Shown: one piece after another, positions 7,304 to 7,343 of the stretch
How the letters are laid out: each line of letters starts with the position of its first letter
How positions within the stretch are numbered: position 1 is the stretch's first letter
Origin: DALYLB01 sp033763135
GTDB taxonomy: Bacteria; Acidobacteriota; Blastocatellia; RBC074
DNA length: 7,343 nucleotides
Direction of reading: 5' to 3'
Assembly: GCA_033763135.1 (NCBI GenBank)
Contig: JANRKY010000289.1
Span: 1-7,343 of the forward strand
Position numbers and translations under genes: made by a program
The notes under the pieces: model-generated
Database searches by the model: none
What the model was told of the DNA's origin: nothing
Seen by the model: the letters and a program-made list of their open reading frames with translations, nothing else

Positions 7304-7343
7304 AGATCGGACGTGCGTCGGGTCGGGAACGAGTGGCGCTGGG
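7304..7343 (+). other. Probable Illumina TruSeq adapter read-through at contig end
   Basis: From 7304 the sequence leaves the 120-bp repeat abruptly. The repeat predicts GCCGGCG after CTG, but AGATCGGA is seen. It then tracks the reverse complement of the TruSeq universal adapter, with blocks AGATCGGA, GCGTCG, GGGAA and GAGTG in the right order and spacing. By my recollection of the adapter, 27 of the first 33 positions agree, and most mismatches are A-to-C or T-to-G, as in a low-quality read end. The residues it would encode (RSDVRRVGNEW) are not TPR-like. These bases should be trimmed. Confidence 0.85.

Overview
This GC-rich window (roughly two-thirds G+C where I counted) carries genes on the + strand only. 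It looks like the end of a metagenome or draft-genome contig, because its last 40 bases resemble an Illumina adapter rather than genomic DNA. The gene content (a large secreted HEAT/propeller-type protein, a CHAT-STAND-TPR protein, REP-like palindromes) suggests an environmental bacterium from a large-genome phylum such as Acidobacteriota or Planctomycetota. That placement is inference from gene style; there is no marker gene here.

Layout: (1) 50-3556 encodes a 1168-residue exported protein with a Sec signal peptide, a long helical and HEAT-like region, an unrecognised middle domain and a C-terminal segment like TolB/WD40 propeller blades. (2) After a plausible sigma70-type promoter (3564-3593), 3642-4139 encodes a 165-residue protein with a winged-helix-like fold and one TPR. 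(3) 4136-4774 overlaps it by ATGA and encodes a 212-residue protein with two or three membrane segments and a helical cytoplasmic-type tail. (4) 4775-4951 is an intergenic stretch with GC-rich palindromic repeats in inverted orientation around an AT-rich core, resembling a REP doublet (REPIN). (5) From 4952 to the contig end runs a 3'-incomplete gene for a CHAT protease - STAND/NB-ARC-like NTPase - TPR protein. Its TPR region begins a run of 120-bp repeats that are nearly identical in DNA.

Working model (inference): genes 2 to 4 form a candidate conflict or programmed-cell-death cassette. The STAND protein would sense a signal through its TPRs, oligomerise with NTP, and activate the N-terminal CHAT protease. 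The small membrane protein and the winged-helix/TPR protein would be partners, substrates or regulators. Genes 2 and 3 are translationally coupled. Gene 4 lies 177 nt further on in the same reading frame as gene 3. The large secreted protein in front has no evident link to the cassette and is separated from it by its own stop and a new promoter.
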